Shown here piece by piece: positions 54,949-64,000 of a DNA stretch of 64,000 bases. The position numbers and the translations under genes were made by a program. This DNA comes from an uncultured Chitinophaga sp. (lineage in GTDB: Bacteria; Bacteroidota; Bacteroidia; Chitinophagales; Chitinophagaceae): contig NZ_CAMLHC010000027.1 in assembly GCF_946479755.1 (NCBI RefSeq), forward strand, positions 38,761-102,760, read 5' to 3'. Under the pieces are notes generated by a model. The model was not told the origin of the DNA. It was given only the letters and a program-made list of their open reading frames with translations, and did not search any database. Every line of letters starts with the position of its first letter. The first letter of the stretch is position 1.

Positions 54949-55710
54949 TTATATTTCCAGCGTGAGGCCGTCGTAAGCGAGCGCCATGCCATCGGGCAGC
55001 TCTTTCATCACCTCGTCGTGCAGGCCCATCTGGTGGCTGATATGCGTGAAATACACCTGGGGCACCTCCAGCTCGCGGCCCAGCGCAATGGCTTCGTCGA
55101 GGGTAAAATGAGAGATGTGTTTTTCACGCCGCAGGGCGTTCAGCACCAGTACTTTGGAGCCACGGATCTTTTCCTTTTCCTCCGGGGCGATGAAATTGGC
55201 GTCGGTGATATAGGTGAAGTCATGTATCCGGAAGCCCATCACCGGCATTTTATAGTGCATTACCTGTATAGGCGTGATCGCGAGCCCGTTAATCTCAAAC
55301 GGCGCGTCGTCAATGGTTTTCAGGTTGATTTCCGGGATGCCGGGGTATTTGAAGTCCGCAAAGGCATATGCGAATTCCCGCATGATGATGTTCTGTGAGA
55401 AATCGGTCGCATAGATATCGATAGCGCCCTGCTGGAAATAGTTGAACGCCCGGATATCGTCCATCCCGGCGATATGGTCTTTATGTGAGTGCGTGATCAG
55501 TACGGCTTCGAGGTGTTTTACCTTCGCCCGCAACATCTGGTAACGGAAGTCGGGCGTGGTGTCTACCACGATATTGCCTGCCGGCGAAGAAATAAAGATA
55601 CTGCTCCTCAGGCGGTTGTCTTTGGGATTGGAAGAGGTGCATACTTCGCAACCGCAAGCGATGACCGGTACCCCCTGTGATGTGCCTGTTCCAAGAAATG
55701 TAACTTTCAT
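54949..55710 (-). CDS. PhnP-like metallo-beta-lactamase-fold hydrolase
   Basis: The 253-residue MBL-fold protein has the metal motif THSHKDHIAGMDD (about residues 75-87), later His in MHYKMPV and Asp in ITDAN, and a C-terminal FTHISHQMG. The N-terminal TGTSQGVPVIACGCEVC, with closely spaced Cys, resembles PhnP phosphodiesterases, which also bind a structural zinc. The likely activity is hydrolysis of a cyclic phosphate ester; no phn gene is nearby. It is downstream of the 106-residue gene by 8 bases and probably in the porX transcript. Confidence 0.87.
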   Translation of the reverse strand: MKVTFLGTGTSQGVPVIACGCEVCTSSNPKDNRLRSSIFISSPAGNIVVDTTPDFRYQMLRAKVKHLEAVLITHSHKDHIAGMDDIRAFNYFQQGAIDIYATDFSQNIIMREFAYAFADFKYPGIPEINLKTIDDAPFEINGLAITPIQVMHYKMPVMGFRIHDFTYITDANFIAPEEKEKIRGSKVLVLNALRREKHISHFTLDEAIALGRELEVPQVYFTHISHQMGLHDEVMKELPDGMALAYDGLTLEI

Positions 55711-55718
55711 CCGTAGCG

Positions 55719-56039
55719 TTAGTTTTCTGATGCCTGTTCCCCGCCGCCGGCTGCCTCACCGGCATCCTGCACGGGCTTACTGTTCAGGATCTGCCTGTAG
55801 AGCTTATGCGACTCTGCGGTGAGCAGCTCCTCGTCCAGCGGCAACGTGGATAAAATATCCAGCAGCGTGTTAATACGTCCTTCCAGGTTCAGGAATTTAT
55901 TGATCACCACAACCTTTTTGTCTTCAAGGATACAATAACCGGAAGTGAAAGAACCTTTTTCAAAACGCAACAGGTATTTGGCATCTTCAAAAATCTTCTC
56001 CAGCTTGGTCAGGTTATTAGGTGTGATCTTAATATTCAT
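55719..56039 (-). CDS. small conserved protein between porX and the PhnP-like gene
   Basis: The 106-residue soluble protein is of unknown function. A helical N-terminal half (MNIKITPNNLTKLEKIFEDA) is followed by strands (CILEDKKVVVINKFL), a helix and an acidic, Gly/Ala-rich tail. It has no signal peptide or catalytic motif. It lies 17 bases downstream of porX and 8 bases upstream of the MBL gene, so it is likely co-transcribed with both. Confidence 0.72.
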   Translation of the reverse strand: MNIKITPNNLTKLEKIFEDAKYLLRFEKGSFTSGYCILEDKKVVVINKFLNLEGRINTLLDILSTLPLDEELLTAESHKLYRQILNSKPVQDAGEAAGGGEQASEN

Positions 56040-56056
56040 GCTACAAATTTAAACAA

Positions 56057-57610
56057 TTACTTGGATACCATTCTCACCACGGGAACGATCATCTCCTCCA
56101 GTGAAATACCTCCATGCTGGAAGGTATTGCGGTAATAGTTCACAAAATAATTGTAGTTGTTGGGATAGCACAGGTAGCCATCGCCACGGGCAAAAATATA
56201 AGAGGAATTGACATTGGGCTTGGGCAGACCGGCATCCCTGGGATCGCGGAAAGCCAGTACTTCCTTCGGGTCGTAGTTGAGGTTACGGCCGTGTTTATAG
56301 CGCAGGTTGGTGGTGGTTTGTTTATCACCGATCACTTTTACCGGCGTTTTCACCCGCACGCTGCCGTGGTCGGTAGCGATGATGAGATTGATTTTTTTAT
56401 CGCCGATCCGTTTGAGCGCCTGGTGCAGCGGGCTGTGTTCAAACCAGCTGGCGGTAAGGGAGCGGTAGGATGTTTCATCGCTTGCCAGTTCCTTGAGCAC
56501 TTCCATTTCTGTGCGGGCATGGCTGAGCATATCAACGAAATTATATACGATGATGCTCAGCGGGTAGTCCAGCAGGTTGTGGATGTTGCTGAGCATATGT
56601 TGCGCATCGGTATGGTTGGTGACCTTGGTGTAAGAAAACCGGCCATCCATTTTCAGCCGCTGTAACTGGGCGGCGAAGAACTTCTCCTCGTACAGGTTTT
56701 TGCCGCCTTCTTCGTCGTCGTTTTTCCATTCTTCGGGGAACTTGTGCTCGATGTCTATCGGCAGCAGTCCGGAGAAAATGGCGTTGCGGCTGTATTGGGT
56801 GCTGGTAGGCAGGATGCTGTAGAAGGTATCTTCTTCCACCATCCTGAAAGATTCCTGGAAGATGGGGAGGATGGCCTTGAACTGGTCCAGCCGCAGGTTA
56901 TCTATCAGCAGGAACACATTCGGCAGATCGGGGTCCATAAAGGGAACGATCTTTTTGGAGAAGAGCGTGTGCGACATCACCGGCGCCTCTGTGGCTTTGG
57001 GATGCAGCCAGTTGGAATAATTGCGGCTGATGAATTTGGCAAATTCCGTGTTGGCTTCCGCTTTCTGTGTGTTGAACACTTCCAGCATTTCCGGGCTGTT
57101 GGCTTTGGTCATCTCCATTTCCCAGTACACCAGTTTTTTGTAGATGTCCATCCACTCGTTGTGGTCCGGGTTGGAATTGAGCGCCATAAACAGGGAGCGG
57201 AACTCCTGTTGGTAGGCGGTGGTGGTTTTTTCGGCCACCAGTCTTTTATTGTCGATGATTTTTTTGAGTGATAACAACACCTGGTTGGGGTTGACCGGTT
57301 TGATGAGGTAGTCTGTGATCTGGGCGCCGATAGCGTCGTCCATCACGTTTTCCGCCTCGTTTTTGGTGATCATCACCACAGGTATCTGCTGGTCTATCTC
57401 TTTGATTTTTCCCAGTGTTTCCAGGCCGGTGAGGCCGGGCATGGATTCGTCGAGCAGTACCACGTCCACCACCTGGTCTTTCAGAAATTCCAGCGCGTCA
57501 TAGCCGTTGGTGAGGGCGGATACGTTATAACCTTTGCTTTCGAGAAAAATAATCTGTGACTTGAGGGACTCTATCTCATCATCTACCCATAGTATGTTGA
57601 TCTGGCTCAT
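56057..57610 (-). CDS. porX: PorX-type response regulator with PglZ phosphatase domain
   Basis: PorX is the cytoplasmic regulator and phosphodiesterase required for type IX secretion in Bacteroidota. The 517-residue protein has an N-terminal receiver (ILWVDDEIES, acceptor Asp54 in VVLLDESMPG, Lys in LIKPVN), a helical linker (about 120-210) and an alkaline-phosphatase-like PglZ domain (about 220-515). Metal-ligand candidates are in LLIDNLRLDQ, TDHGS and ARGDGY. The start MSQINILWVDDE is preferred over an upstream Met in the same frame. No other Por component lies in the window. Confidence 0.9.
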   Translation of the reverse strand: MSQINILWVDDEIESLKSQIIFLESKGYNVSALTNGYDALEFLKDQVVDVVLLDESMPGLTGLETLGKIKEIDQQIPVVMITKNEAENVMDDAIGAQITDYLIKPVNPNQVLLSLKKIIDNKRLVAEKTTTAYQQEFRSLFMALNSNPDHNEWMDIYKKLVYWEMEMTKANSPEMLEVFNTQKAEANTEFAKFISRNYSNWLHPKATEAPVMSHTLFSKKIVPFMDPDLPNVFLLIDNLRLDQFKAILPIFQESFRMVEEDTFYSILPTSTQYSRNAIFSGLLPIDIEHKFPEEWKNDDEEGGKNLYEEKFFAAQLQRLKMDGRFSYTKVTNHTDAQHMLSNIHNLLDYPLSIIVYNFVDMLSHARTEMEVLKELASDETSYRSLTASWFEHSPLHQALKRIGDKKINLIIATDHGSVRVKTPVKVIGDKQTTTNLRYKHGRNLNYDPKEVLAFRDPRDAGLPKPNVNSSYIFARGDGYLCYPNNYNYFVNYYRNTFQHGGISLEEMIVPVVRMVSK

Positions 57611-57951
57611 AGTTCGTTTTATGGTTGCGGAAAACAGAAAATTACCGCTATTTTTTGGCAAAAATCATTCCCCGGATCATCGTTTCACGTAATTATATGT
57701 TAAAAATGGGCCATGCGGGCAAAAACCGGGATGGAAAAAGCGGGTCGGTCCTCAAAGTTAGTTACCTTCGCGTATAACAATTTTCTACCTGTAACCTACC
57801 AATTGTTTTTACTGTGAATAGGGGTTTCCCCTCTTCAAAGCGTCATTATAAGTAAAAAAAATACATATAATTAATTCATAGTGTAGTTTTGCATAATGGC
57901 ACTATGGATTTCAGGTGCGCTTAGGCATTTGAAATTGAATAATCTGATGCA
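57611..57951. other. divergent intergenic region between porX and the HD gene
   Basis: Contains a TAACTTTG box for porX (57753-57760, minus strand) with ATTG 17 bases upstream of it, and a TAGTTTTG box for the HD gene (57884-57891, plus strand) without a clear -33 box. No ORF or RNA gene is visible, and the plus half is AT-rich. Confidence 0.45.
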
Positions 57952-59178
57952 ATGACCGAACGCAAGCGAAAAATTGTTAATGATCCGGTGTATGGCTTTA
58001 TTACCATAGATCACCCGTTGATTTTTAACCTCCTTTCCCACCCCTGTTACCAGCGTTTACGCCGGATACACCAGATGGCCCTTGCTCATTTGGTATACCC
58101 GGGGGCCATGCATACACGTTTTCATCACAGTCTCGGCGCCTATCATCTGATGACCATGGCCCTCCAGGAGCTGAAGAGCAAGGGAGCGGATATTTCGCCG
58201 GAAGAAGAGGTGGCCGCCAAAATGGCCATTTTGCTGCATGACATAGGCCACGGGCCTTATTCCCATGCACTGGAGAATGGTATCATCGAAGATGTTTCCC
58301 ACGAAGCCATTTCCCAGTGGCTGATGGAAGACCTCAACCGCCAGATGGACGGAGCACTGTCGCTTACCCTCGATATATTTAACGGCCGTTATCATAAAAA
58401 ATTCCTGCACCAGCTGGTTTCCAGCCAGTTAGACGTAGACAGGATGGACTATCTGAACCGCGACAGCTTTTTTACCGGTGTGGCCGAAGGCACTATCGGC
58501 TACGATCGTATCATCAAGATGCTGACCGTGCACCAGGGAGAACTGATGGTAGAAGAGAAAGGCATCTATTCCATTGAGAAGTTCATCGTGGCGCGCCGGC
58601 TCATGTACTGGCAGGTATACCTGCATAAAACGGTACTGAGCGCGGAGAATATGCTGGTAAAAATCCTGCAGCGGGCCAAAGCCCTGGCGCAGGACGGCCA
58701 GCAGCTGTTTTGTTCGCCGGCCCTGTCCTATTTCCTGTATAACACGGTCAGCAAAGACAATTTCGAACGGGAGCCTGATTGTCTGCGATTGTTCTGCATG
58801 TTGGATGATTATGATATCATGGGAGCCATAAAAGTCTGGTCGGAGCACCCGGACAAAGTACTGTCACTTTTATGTAAATGGCTTATTAACAGGGAGTTAT
58901 TCAAAGTGGTATTGACCAATGAACCGTTCGACAACAGTGCGGTGGACCTGCTTCGCCAACAGGTGGCACAAAAATGGCAGATCACAGACAGTGACCTTGA
59001 TTATTTTGTTTTCACGGATGTGGCCTCGCTGAGAGCCTATAACGTCAACGATGAAAAGATCAACATCCTGTTCAAAGACGGAACTGTAAAAGACATTTCC
59101 TCGATAGACAACGCATTGATTAGTCACACACTGGCTATACCGGTAAAAAAATTCTACATTTGTCATCCAAAAATCTAG
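57952..59178 (+). CDS. HD-domain phosphohydrolase (dGTPase-like)
   Basis: The 408-residue metal-dependent phosphohydrolase has the first HD ligands in MHTRFHHSLGAYHL (about residues 50-63), the HD pair in ILLHDIGHGPYSH (about 91-103) and a further Asp in SSQLDVDRMDYLNRDSF. This pattern resembles deoxynucleoside-triphosphate triphosphohydrolases of the SAMHD1/Dgt type, but the substrate is untested. It lies 87 bases upstream of lpxD on the same strand and is divergent from porX; an adjacent HD gene before lpxD is common in Bacteroidota. Confidence 0.87.
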   Translation: MTERKRKIVNDPVYGFITIDHPLIFNLLSHPCYQRLRRIHQMALAHLVYPGAMHTRFHHSLGAYHLMTMALQELKSKGADISPEEEVAAKMAILLHDIGHGPYSHALENGIIEDVSHEAISQWLMEDLNRQMDGALSLTLDIFNGRYHKKFLHQLVSSQLDVDRMDYLNRDSFFTGVAEGTIGYDRIIKMLTVHQGELMVEEKGIYSIEKFIVARRLMYWQVYLHKTVLSAENMLVKILQRAKALAQDGQQLFCSPALSYFLYNTVSKDNFEREPDCLRLFCMLDDYDIMGAIKVWSEHPDKVLSLLCKWLINRELFKVVLTNEPFDNSAVDLLRQQVAQKWQITDSDLDYFVFTDVASLRAYNVNDEKINILFKDGTVKDISSIDNALISHTLAIPVKKFYICHPKI

Positions 59179-59265
59179 GCTAACAACGTTTTACAAGCTT
59201 TAAAACATTAAAGAATAATTTCATACATTCCGGAGTAGGCCTGGAAAACATTACAAATATTATTT

Positions 59266-60315
59266 ATGCAGTTTAGCGCATTACAGTTAGCGACCATGTT
59301 AGATGGTAAGCTGGAGGGAAATCCGGACGTGAAGGTGAGCAACATCGCCAAAATCGAAGAGGCAGGCGAGGGCATGCTCAGTTTTATTGCCAATCCTAAG
59401 TATGAAGAGTTCATATATACGACGAAAGCATCTATTTTGATCGTGAATGAAAGCCTGGTGATAGAACAACCTATCCATTCCACCCTGATCCGGGTAAAAG
59501 ATGCATACAGCAGCTTTGCCCTGTTATTGGAGAAATACCGTTACCTGACCGGCAATAAATCCGGCATCCAGCAGCCTTCCCACATCCCCCAGTCTGTAAA
59601 GATGGGGCAGAACGTATTTGTGGGCGCGTTTGCCTACCTGGGCGAAAACGTGGTGCTGGGCAATAACGTAAAAATATATCCGGGGGTATACCTGGGCGAG
59701 AACGTCATTGTAAACGACGACGCGGTACTGTACCCCGGCGTGAAAGTATATGACAACTGTATCGTGGGCAGCCGCACCATCCTGCATGCAGGTTGCGTGA
59801 TCGGTGGCGACGGTTTCGGTTTCGCGCCGCAGCCGGACGGCTCCTATAAAAAGGTGCCGCAGATCGGCAACGTGGTGATCCATGACGACGTGGAAATTGG
59901 CGCCAATACCACTATTGACCGGGCAACGATGGGTTCCACCATCATCCGCCAGGGGGTGAAACTGGACAACCTGATCCAGGTAGCCCACAACGTGGACATC
60001 GGGCTGAACACCGTGATTGCTGCGCAGACCGGCGTTTCCGGCAGCACCAAAATCGGTCAGAACTGCGTGATCGGCGGCCAGGTAGGCATGGTAGGTCATA
60101 TCCATATCGCTGATGGCACCAAGATCAACGCCCAGAGCGGACTTTCCAAGTCCATCACTGTTCCCAACAGCTCCCTCACCGGCTCTCCGGCCTACGATTA
60201 TAAAAGTTCGCTGAAAAGTCAGGCAATTTTTAGAAATTTGCCGGACCTTGAAAAACGCGTGAAAGAGTTAGAGGAGATGGTAAAACAACTGTTACAAGAA
60301 AAAGCAGGGGTTTAA
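59266..60315 (+). CDS. lpxD: UDP-3-O-acylglucosamine N-acyltransferase
   Basis: Adds the second 3-hydroxyacyl chain to UDP-3-O-acyl-glucosamine in lipid A synthesis. The 349-residue protein has an N-terminal uridine-binding domain (about 1-100, with MLSFIANPKYEEF), then a left-handed beta-helix of hexapeptide repeats (about 100-320). Catalytic-region residues include IGGDGFGF and the conserved His in LIQVAHNVDIG. A short helical C terminus follows. It begins the lpx run, 36 bases ahead of lpxC-fabZ. Confidence 0.96.
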   Translation: MQFSALQLATMLDGKLEGNPDVKVSNIAKIEEAGEGMLSFIANPKYEEFIYTTKASILIVNESLVIEQPIHSTLIRVKDAYSSFALLLEKYRYLTGNKSGIQQPSHIPQSVKMGQNVFVGAFAYLGENVVLGNNVKIYPGVYLGENVIVNDDAVLYPGVKVYDNCIVGSRTILHAGCVIGGDGFGFAPQPDGSYKKVPQIGNVVIHDDVEIGANTTIDRATMGSTIIRQGVKLDNLIQVAHNVDIGLNTVIAAQTGVSGSTKIGQNCVIGGQVGMVGHIHIADGTKINAQSGLSKSITVPNSSLTGSPAYDYKSSLKSQAIFRNLPDLEKRVKELEEMVKQLLQEKAGV

Positions 60316-60351
60316 TTAATCTGAAGATCAAACAGTTATACATTAGTTAAT

Positions 60352-61770
60352 ATGATGGAAAATCAACAGTTGCAGAACCAGCATACCCTGAAAGGCGATA
60401 TCAGCATTTCGGGAGTGGGTTTGCATACAGGAGCCAGTGTAAACATGACGCTGAAACCGGCATCCCCGGGGTCAGGCATCAAATTCCAACGTGTAGACCT
60501 GCCTAACCAGCCCGTTGTAAAAGCGGACGTGGACTACGTAGTAGATACCTCCCGTGGCACCACGCTGGAACATAACGGCGCCCGTGTGAGCACAATAGAG
60601 CACCTGCTGGCTGCGCTGGTAGGTACCGGTGTTGACAACGTACTGATTGAGCTGGACGGTCCGGAAATTCCTATCATGGACGGCAGTTCCCTCCCCTTCA
60701 TCGAAGCCATCGAGAGAACAGGGATACAGGACCAGGATGCCAAAAAAATCTATTATACGATAGATACCAACATCAGCTATTACGACGAGCAGAAAAAAGT
60801 AGAGATGGTAGCCCTCCCGGCGCTGGACTACAGCATCACCTGCCTGATCGACTTCAACTCTCCCGTACTGGGCACCCAGCACGCCAAAATGAAGAGCATT
60901 GAGAACTTCCGGAACGAGATCGCCTCTTCCCGCACTTTCTGCTTCCTGCATGAACTGGAGTACCTGCTGAGCAACAACCTGATCAAAGGCGGCGATATCA
61001 ACAACGCCATCGTAGTGGTAGACCGTGCCGTAAACGAGGAGGATATGACCCGCCTCGCCAAAGCCTTTAACCGCGAAACGATGTCAGTACAGCGCGAAGG
61101 CATCCTCAATAACATTGAGCTGCGTTTCCCCAACGAGCCGGCACGCCACAAACTGCTGGACGTAGTGGGCGACCTGGCCCTGATTGGTTATCCTATCAAG
61201 GCGCATATCATCGCCAACCGCCCCGGTCACGCTTCCAACGTGGAGTTTGCCCGTAAGATCAAGGCCTATATCAAAAAGAACAAACACAATAAAGACGTTC
61301 CGGTATACGACCCCAACCAGCCACCGATCTTCGATACCCCCCGTATTGAAAGAACGCTGCCGCACCGCTATCCGATGCTGCTGGTAGACAAGATCATCGA
61401 ACTGAGCGAAGAAAGAGTAGTCGGTATCAAAAACGTTACGTTCAACGAACATTTCTTCCAGGGCCACTTCCCGGGCAACCCGGTTATGCCGGGCGTTTTA
61501 CAGCTCGAAGCACTGGCCCAGGTAGGCGGTATCCTGGCACTGAACCGCGTACCGGACCCGGAGAACTACGACACCTACTTCCTGAAAATAGATAACTGTA
61601 AATTCAAACAGAAAGTCTTCCCAGGAGATACCATGATCCTGAAAATGGAACTGCTGAGCCCCATCAGAAGAGGGCTCGTGGAAATGCGGGGAACGGTCTT
61701 CATTGGCAATAAGGTTGCTACCGAAGCCGACATGATAGCACAAATTGTAAAAACCAGAGAAGGCAAATAA
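60352..61770 (+). CDS. lpxC-fabZ: bifunctional LpxC deacetylase / FabZ dehydratase
   Basis: A fused 472-residue protein. The N-terminal LpxC part (about 1-310) is the zinc deacetylase that commits to lipid A, with zinc ligands in IEHLLAAL and in [11 protein letters not shown]. The FabZ part (about 320-470) is a hot-dog-fold 3-hydroxyacyl-ACP dehydratase, with HRYPMLLVD and [20 protein letters not shown]. The fusion is known in Bacteroidota and couples lipid A and fatty acid synthesis. Two adjacent ATG codons allow a start one codon later. lpxA follows by 5 bases. Confidence 0.97.
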   Translation: MMENQQLQNQHTLKGDISISGVGLHTGASVNMTLKPASPGSGIKFQRVDLPNQPVVKADVDYVVDTSRGTTLEHNGARVSTIEHLLAALVGTGVDNVLIELDGPEIPIMDGSSLPFIEAIERTGIQDQDAKKIYYTIDTNISYYDEQKKVEMVALPALDYSITCLIDFNSPVLGTQHAKMKSIENFRNEIASSRTFCFLHELEYLLSNNLIKGGDINNAIVVVDRAVNEEDMTRLAKAFNRETMSVQREGILNNIELRFPNEPARHKLLDVVGDLALIGYPIKAHIIANRPGHASNVEFARKIKAYIKKNKHNKDVPVYDPNQPPIFDTPRIERTLPHRYPMLLVDKIIELSEERVVGIKNVTFNEHFFQGHFPGNPVMPGVLQLEALAQVGGILALNRVPDPENYDTYFLKIDNCKFKQKVFPGDTMILKMELLSPIRRGLVEMRGTVFIGNKVATEADMIAQIVKTREGK

Positions 61771-61775
61771 TAGCA

Positions 61776-62576
61776 ATGATCCACCCGCTTACATACATAC
61801 ATCCGGACGCCAAGGTGGCGCCTAATGTTAAAATTGATCCGTTTACCGTCATCCACAAAAACGTAGAAATCGGCGACGGCACCTGGATAGGCTCCAACGT
61901 AACTATCATGGAAGGAGCCCGCATCGGTAAAAACTGCCGCATCTTCCCGGGCGCTGTTATTTCTGCTATCCCTCAGGACTTAAAATATGCGGGTGAAGAA
62001 ACCACTGTGGAAATCGGCAACAATACTACTATCCGTGAATTCGTGACCATCAACCGCGGCACGCGCGACAAGTGGAGGACCAAGATCGGCGATAACTGCC
62101 TGATCATGGCTTACGGCCACATTGCGCATGACTGCGAAGTGGGCAACCACTGCATCTTCTCCAACAACACCACCCTCGCAGGGCACATCACCGTGGGCGA
62201 CCACGTAGTACTGGCCGGCATGGTGGCCATCCAGCAGTTCTGTAAAGTAGGCGACCACGCCTTCGTTACCGGCGGCTCCCTCGTGCGGAAAGATGTACCC
62301 CCTTACGTTAAAGCTGCCCGTGAACCCCTCTCCTATGTGGGTATCAACTCGGTGGGCCTGAAAAGAAGAGGTTTCTCCCTGGAAAAAATCAATCATATCC
62401 TGGATATTTACCGCGTGATTTTTGTGAAGGGCTATAAATTATCCAAGGCCATCAGCATCATCGAAGCTGAATTCCCCGCCACAGACGAAAGAGACGAGAT
62501 CCTGTCCTTCATCCGTGAGTCCGGCCGTGGTATTATGAGAGGTTATACTTCCCATTCCAATGACGATATCTCTTGA
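61776..62576 (+). CDS. lpxA: UDP-N-acetylglucosamine acyltransferase
   Basis: First enzyme of lipid A synthesis, transferring a 3-hydroxyacyl chain from ACP to UDP-GlcNAc. The 266-residue trimeric beta-helix protein has the hexapeptide-repeat N-terminal domain (IHPLTYIHPDAKVAPNVKID) with AYGHIAHDCEVG, which holds the catalytic His, and a C-terminal helical domain (GLKRRGFSLEKINHIL). The gene ends inside the next one: its last 17 bases overlap the ABC ATPase start, indicating coupled translation. Confidence 0.96.
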   Translation: MIHPLTYIHPDAKVAPNVKIDPFTVIHKNVEIGDGTWIGSNVTIMEGARIGKNCRIFPGAVISAIPQDLKYAGEETTVEIGNNTTIREFVTINRGTRDKWRTKIGDNCLIMAYGHIAHDCEVGNHCIFSNNTTLAGHITVGDHVVLAGMVAIQQFCKVGDHAFVTGGSLVRKDVPPYVKAAREPLSYVGINSVGLKRRGFSLEKINHILDIYRVIFVKGYKLSKAISIIEAEFPATDERDEILSFIRESGRGIMRGYTSHSNDDIS

Positions 62577-63180
62577 CCAAACAGGTAAACGTTTCAACTA
62601 CGACTGGATATTTCGTGGTGTGAGCCTCACCTTCCGGGAAGGAGAACGCTACGCGATTCTGGGGCCTAACGGTTCAGGAAAATCCACTTTACTACAGGTG
62701 ATCAGTGGCGCCGTTCAACACAATGAAGGCACCGTACAATACAGCACACCGGAAAAACCCATCGCTCCCGATGCGTTTTTCCGGTACTGTGCTATTGCAG
62801 CTCCCTACCTCGAGCTCATAGAAGAATTTACCCTCACCGAGATCATCACCTTCCACACCCAGTTCAAATCCCTGCTGCCCGGCATTACCCCCGCCATGGC
62901 CATGGAAATGGTGGGACTGGAAAAAGCGGCCGACAAGCAGCTCCGCAACTTCTCCTCCGGCATGAAGCAACGGATCAAACTGGCGCTGGCCATCCTCAGC
63001 GATGTGCCCGTATTACTGCTGGATGAACCCTGTACCAACCTCGACGCCGCCGGCGTGGCTTTGTACCAGGGACTGATCAACCAGTACGGCCATAACCGCC
63101 TCATCATCGTCAGCTCCAACGACGAGCAGGAGTACTTCATGTGCAAACACCACATCCGCATCACCGACTACAAACAATAG
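62560..63180 (+). CDS. ABC transporter ATP-binding protein
   Basis: The 206-residue nucleotide-binding subunit has Walker A GPNGSGKSTLL (about residue 36), Q-loop region in YLELIEEFT, signature FSSGMKQRIKLA (about 130), Walker B VPVLLLDEPCTNLD and a terminal H-region VSSNDEQEY with a polar residue in place of the usual His. No permease subunit follows directly in the visible part. Being joined to lpxA suggests a lipid or envelope export role, but this is inference. Confidence 0.87.
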   Translation: MTISLDQTGKRFNYDWIFRGVSLTFREGERYAILGPNGSGKSTLLQVISGAVQHNEGTVQYSTPEKPIAPDAFFRYCAIAAPYLELIEEFTLTEIITFHTQFKSLLPGITPAMAMEMVGLEKAADKQLRNFSSGMKQRIKLALAILSDVPVLLLDEPCTNLDAAGVALYQGLINQYGHNRLIIVSSNDEQEYFMCKHHIRITDYKQ

Positions 63181-63233
63181 TGCGGTCATATCGCGATTTT
63201 GTTATCTTCGTTGCCAACTAACCGTCTTCGCGA

Positions 63234-64000
63234 ATGATTACTGCCGGCAAAAAAGTCCTTAACGGCTGGGCCATGTATGACTGGGCCAACTCCGTGTACA
63301 ATCTCGTTATCACTACTACCTTCTTCCCCATTTATTTCCTCGCCGTCACCGACGAACATGTGTCCTTCCTGGGGATGCGTTTTGTCAACTCTGCCTTGTA
63401 TAATTATACCATGGCGGCGGCTTTCCTGCTGGTAGCGATCGCTTCTCCCATACTGTCGTCTATTTCCGACACCCGGGGCAATAAGAAGAACTTCCTGAAA
63501 TTTTTCACGATCCTGGGTTCGCTGTCCTGCGCCACCCTTTTCTTTTTTACCAAAAGCACCCTCTGGCTGGGCGTGCTGGCGTTTATGCTGGCCACCATGG
63601 GCTATTGTGGCGGACTGGTGTTTTACAACTCCTACCTGCCTGAGATAGCCGCACCGGAAGACCGTGACCGCATCAGCGCCCGCGGCTACAGCATGGGCTA
63701 TATCGGCAGCGTGCTGCTGCAGTTGCTGGGCTTCGCCCTCGTGATGCTGCTGCCGTTCGGGCTGGACGAAGGTCAGGCTGTCAGAAGTACCTTCCTGCTG
63801 GTAGGCGTATGGTGGCTGGGATTCGCCCAGATCACTTTTGCCAGGCTGCCAGCCACCAAAGCCCCGGCCGGCAAAAACAACGCCGGCGCTTTTACCGAAG
63901 GGTTCAACGAACTGCGTAAAGTATATGCCCAGGTGAAAACCATGCCGGTACTGAAACGTTTTCTCCGCGGCTTCTTCTTTTACAGCATGGGCGTACAGAC
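63234..64000 (+). CDS. UMF1-type MFS transporter, 5' part (truncated by the window edge)
   Basis: The frame stays open from ATG at 63234 to the window end, giving 255 residues so far. The segments GWAMYDWANSVYNLVITTTFFP and RGYSMGYIGSVLLQLLGF are typical of the UMF1/Atg22-like branch of the MFS, and at least six hydrophobic helices are visible. Full family members have about 430 residues. The substrate is unknown; it starts 53 bases after the ABC gene. Confidence 0.85.
   Translation, partial: MITAGKKVLNGWAMYDWANSVYNLVITTTFFPIYFLAVTDEHVSFLGMRFVNSALYNYTMAAAFLLVAIASPILSSISDTRGNKKNFLKFFTILGSLSCATLFFFTKSTLWLGVLAFMLATMGYCGGLVFYNSYLPEIAAPEDRDRISARGYSMGYIGSVLLQLLGFALVMLLPFGLDEGQAVRSTFLLVGVWWLGFAQITFARLPATKAPAGKNNAGAFTEGFNELRKVYAQVKTMPVLKRFLRGFFFYSMGVQ

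Noticed and set aside
1..64000. CRISPR arrays, rRNA genes, insertion sequences or prophage
   Set aside because: No regularly spaced direct repeats, rRNA sequence, transposase, integrase or phage structural gene was seen on either strand.

Overview
The window looks like chromosomal DNA of a member of the Bacteroidota, most likely a Chitinophaga-like member of the Chitinophagaceae. The evidence is a short primary sigma factor that begins [10 protein letters not shown], a fused LpxC-FabZ protein, a PorX-type response regulator with a PglZ domain, a ClpP/ClpX pair behind trigger factor, and repeated promoters of the form TTTG-N19-TANNTTTG. It is mostly core chromosome. I see no transposase, integrase, phage gene, CRISPR array or rRNA.

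Layout. 1-13 kb holds housekeeping genes: tRNA-Glu, gap, pgk, a CPA2-type antiporter, a LysM lytic transglycosylase, gatA, tatA, the rplS/trmD/rimM/rpsP group, ffh and rpoD. 13-18.9 kb holds a START-like protein, an unknown protein, an LptF/LptG permease, a PAP2 phosphatase, an ArnT-like glycosyltransferase and an exported superoxide dismutase, with GCAAAG-rich hairpin repeats in three of the gaps. 18.9-25 kb is the most unusual region. It is a tight five-gene operon of a GNAT/autoinducer-synthase-like acyltransferase, a stand-alone ThiF/E1-like adenylating enzyme, a 7TMR-DISM histidine kinase, a receiver-kinase hybrid and a single-domain receiver, followed by tRNA-Ala. A small unrecognised ORF lies upstream.

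25-37 kb carries a class I terpene synthase, a small membrane protein, a membrane kinase-receiver hybrid, and a five-gene operon built around a 1342-residue hybrid kinase with CheR and CheB. A lone receiver and a large TPR protein follow. 39-47 kb is a ROK-repressor-controlled, divergently transcribed sugar operon: exported FAD oxidoreductase, DUF4434 protein, AGE epimerase, FucP-type transporter and a short Tat-exported DUF1501 protein. 47-51.4 kb carries tRNA-Leu, tig, clpP, clpX and a small charged helical protein.

51.5-57.6 kb is mostly on the minus strand: dihaem cytochrome c, acyl-CoA dehydrogenase, a helix-hairpin-helix protein, a PhnP-like hydrolase, a small conserved protein and porX. 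57.9-64 kb is a plus-strand lipid A block (HD hydrolase, lpxD, lpxC-fabZ, lpxA, ABC ATPase) and a truncated UMF1-type MFS gene at the edge.

Two families of intergenic inverted repeats are visible: GCAAAG-rich hairpins (three copies, 14-18.2 kb) and AATTRCGAATTRCG-ended elements (two copies, beside rpoD and clpX). The best candidate for an undescribed system is the 19.36-24.92 kb operon. It places two biosynthesis-type enzymes next to a membrane sensor and two receivers, as expected if the cell makes and senses its own amide or acyl signal. That reading is inference.
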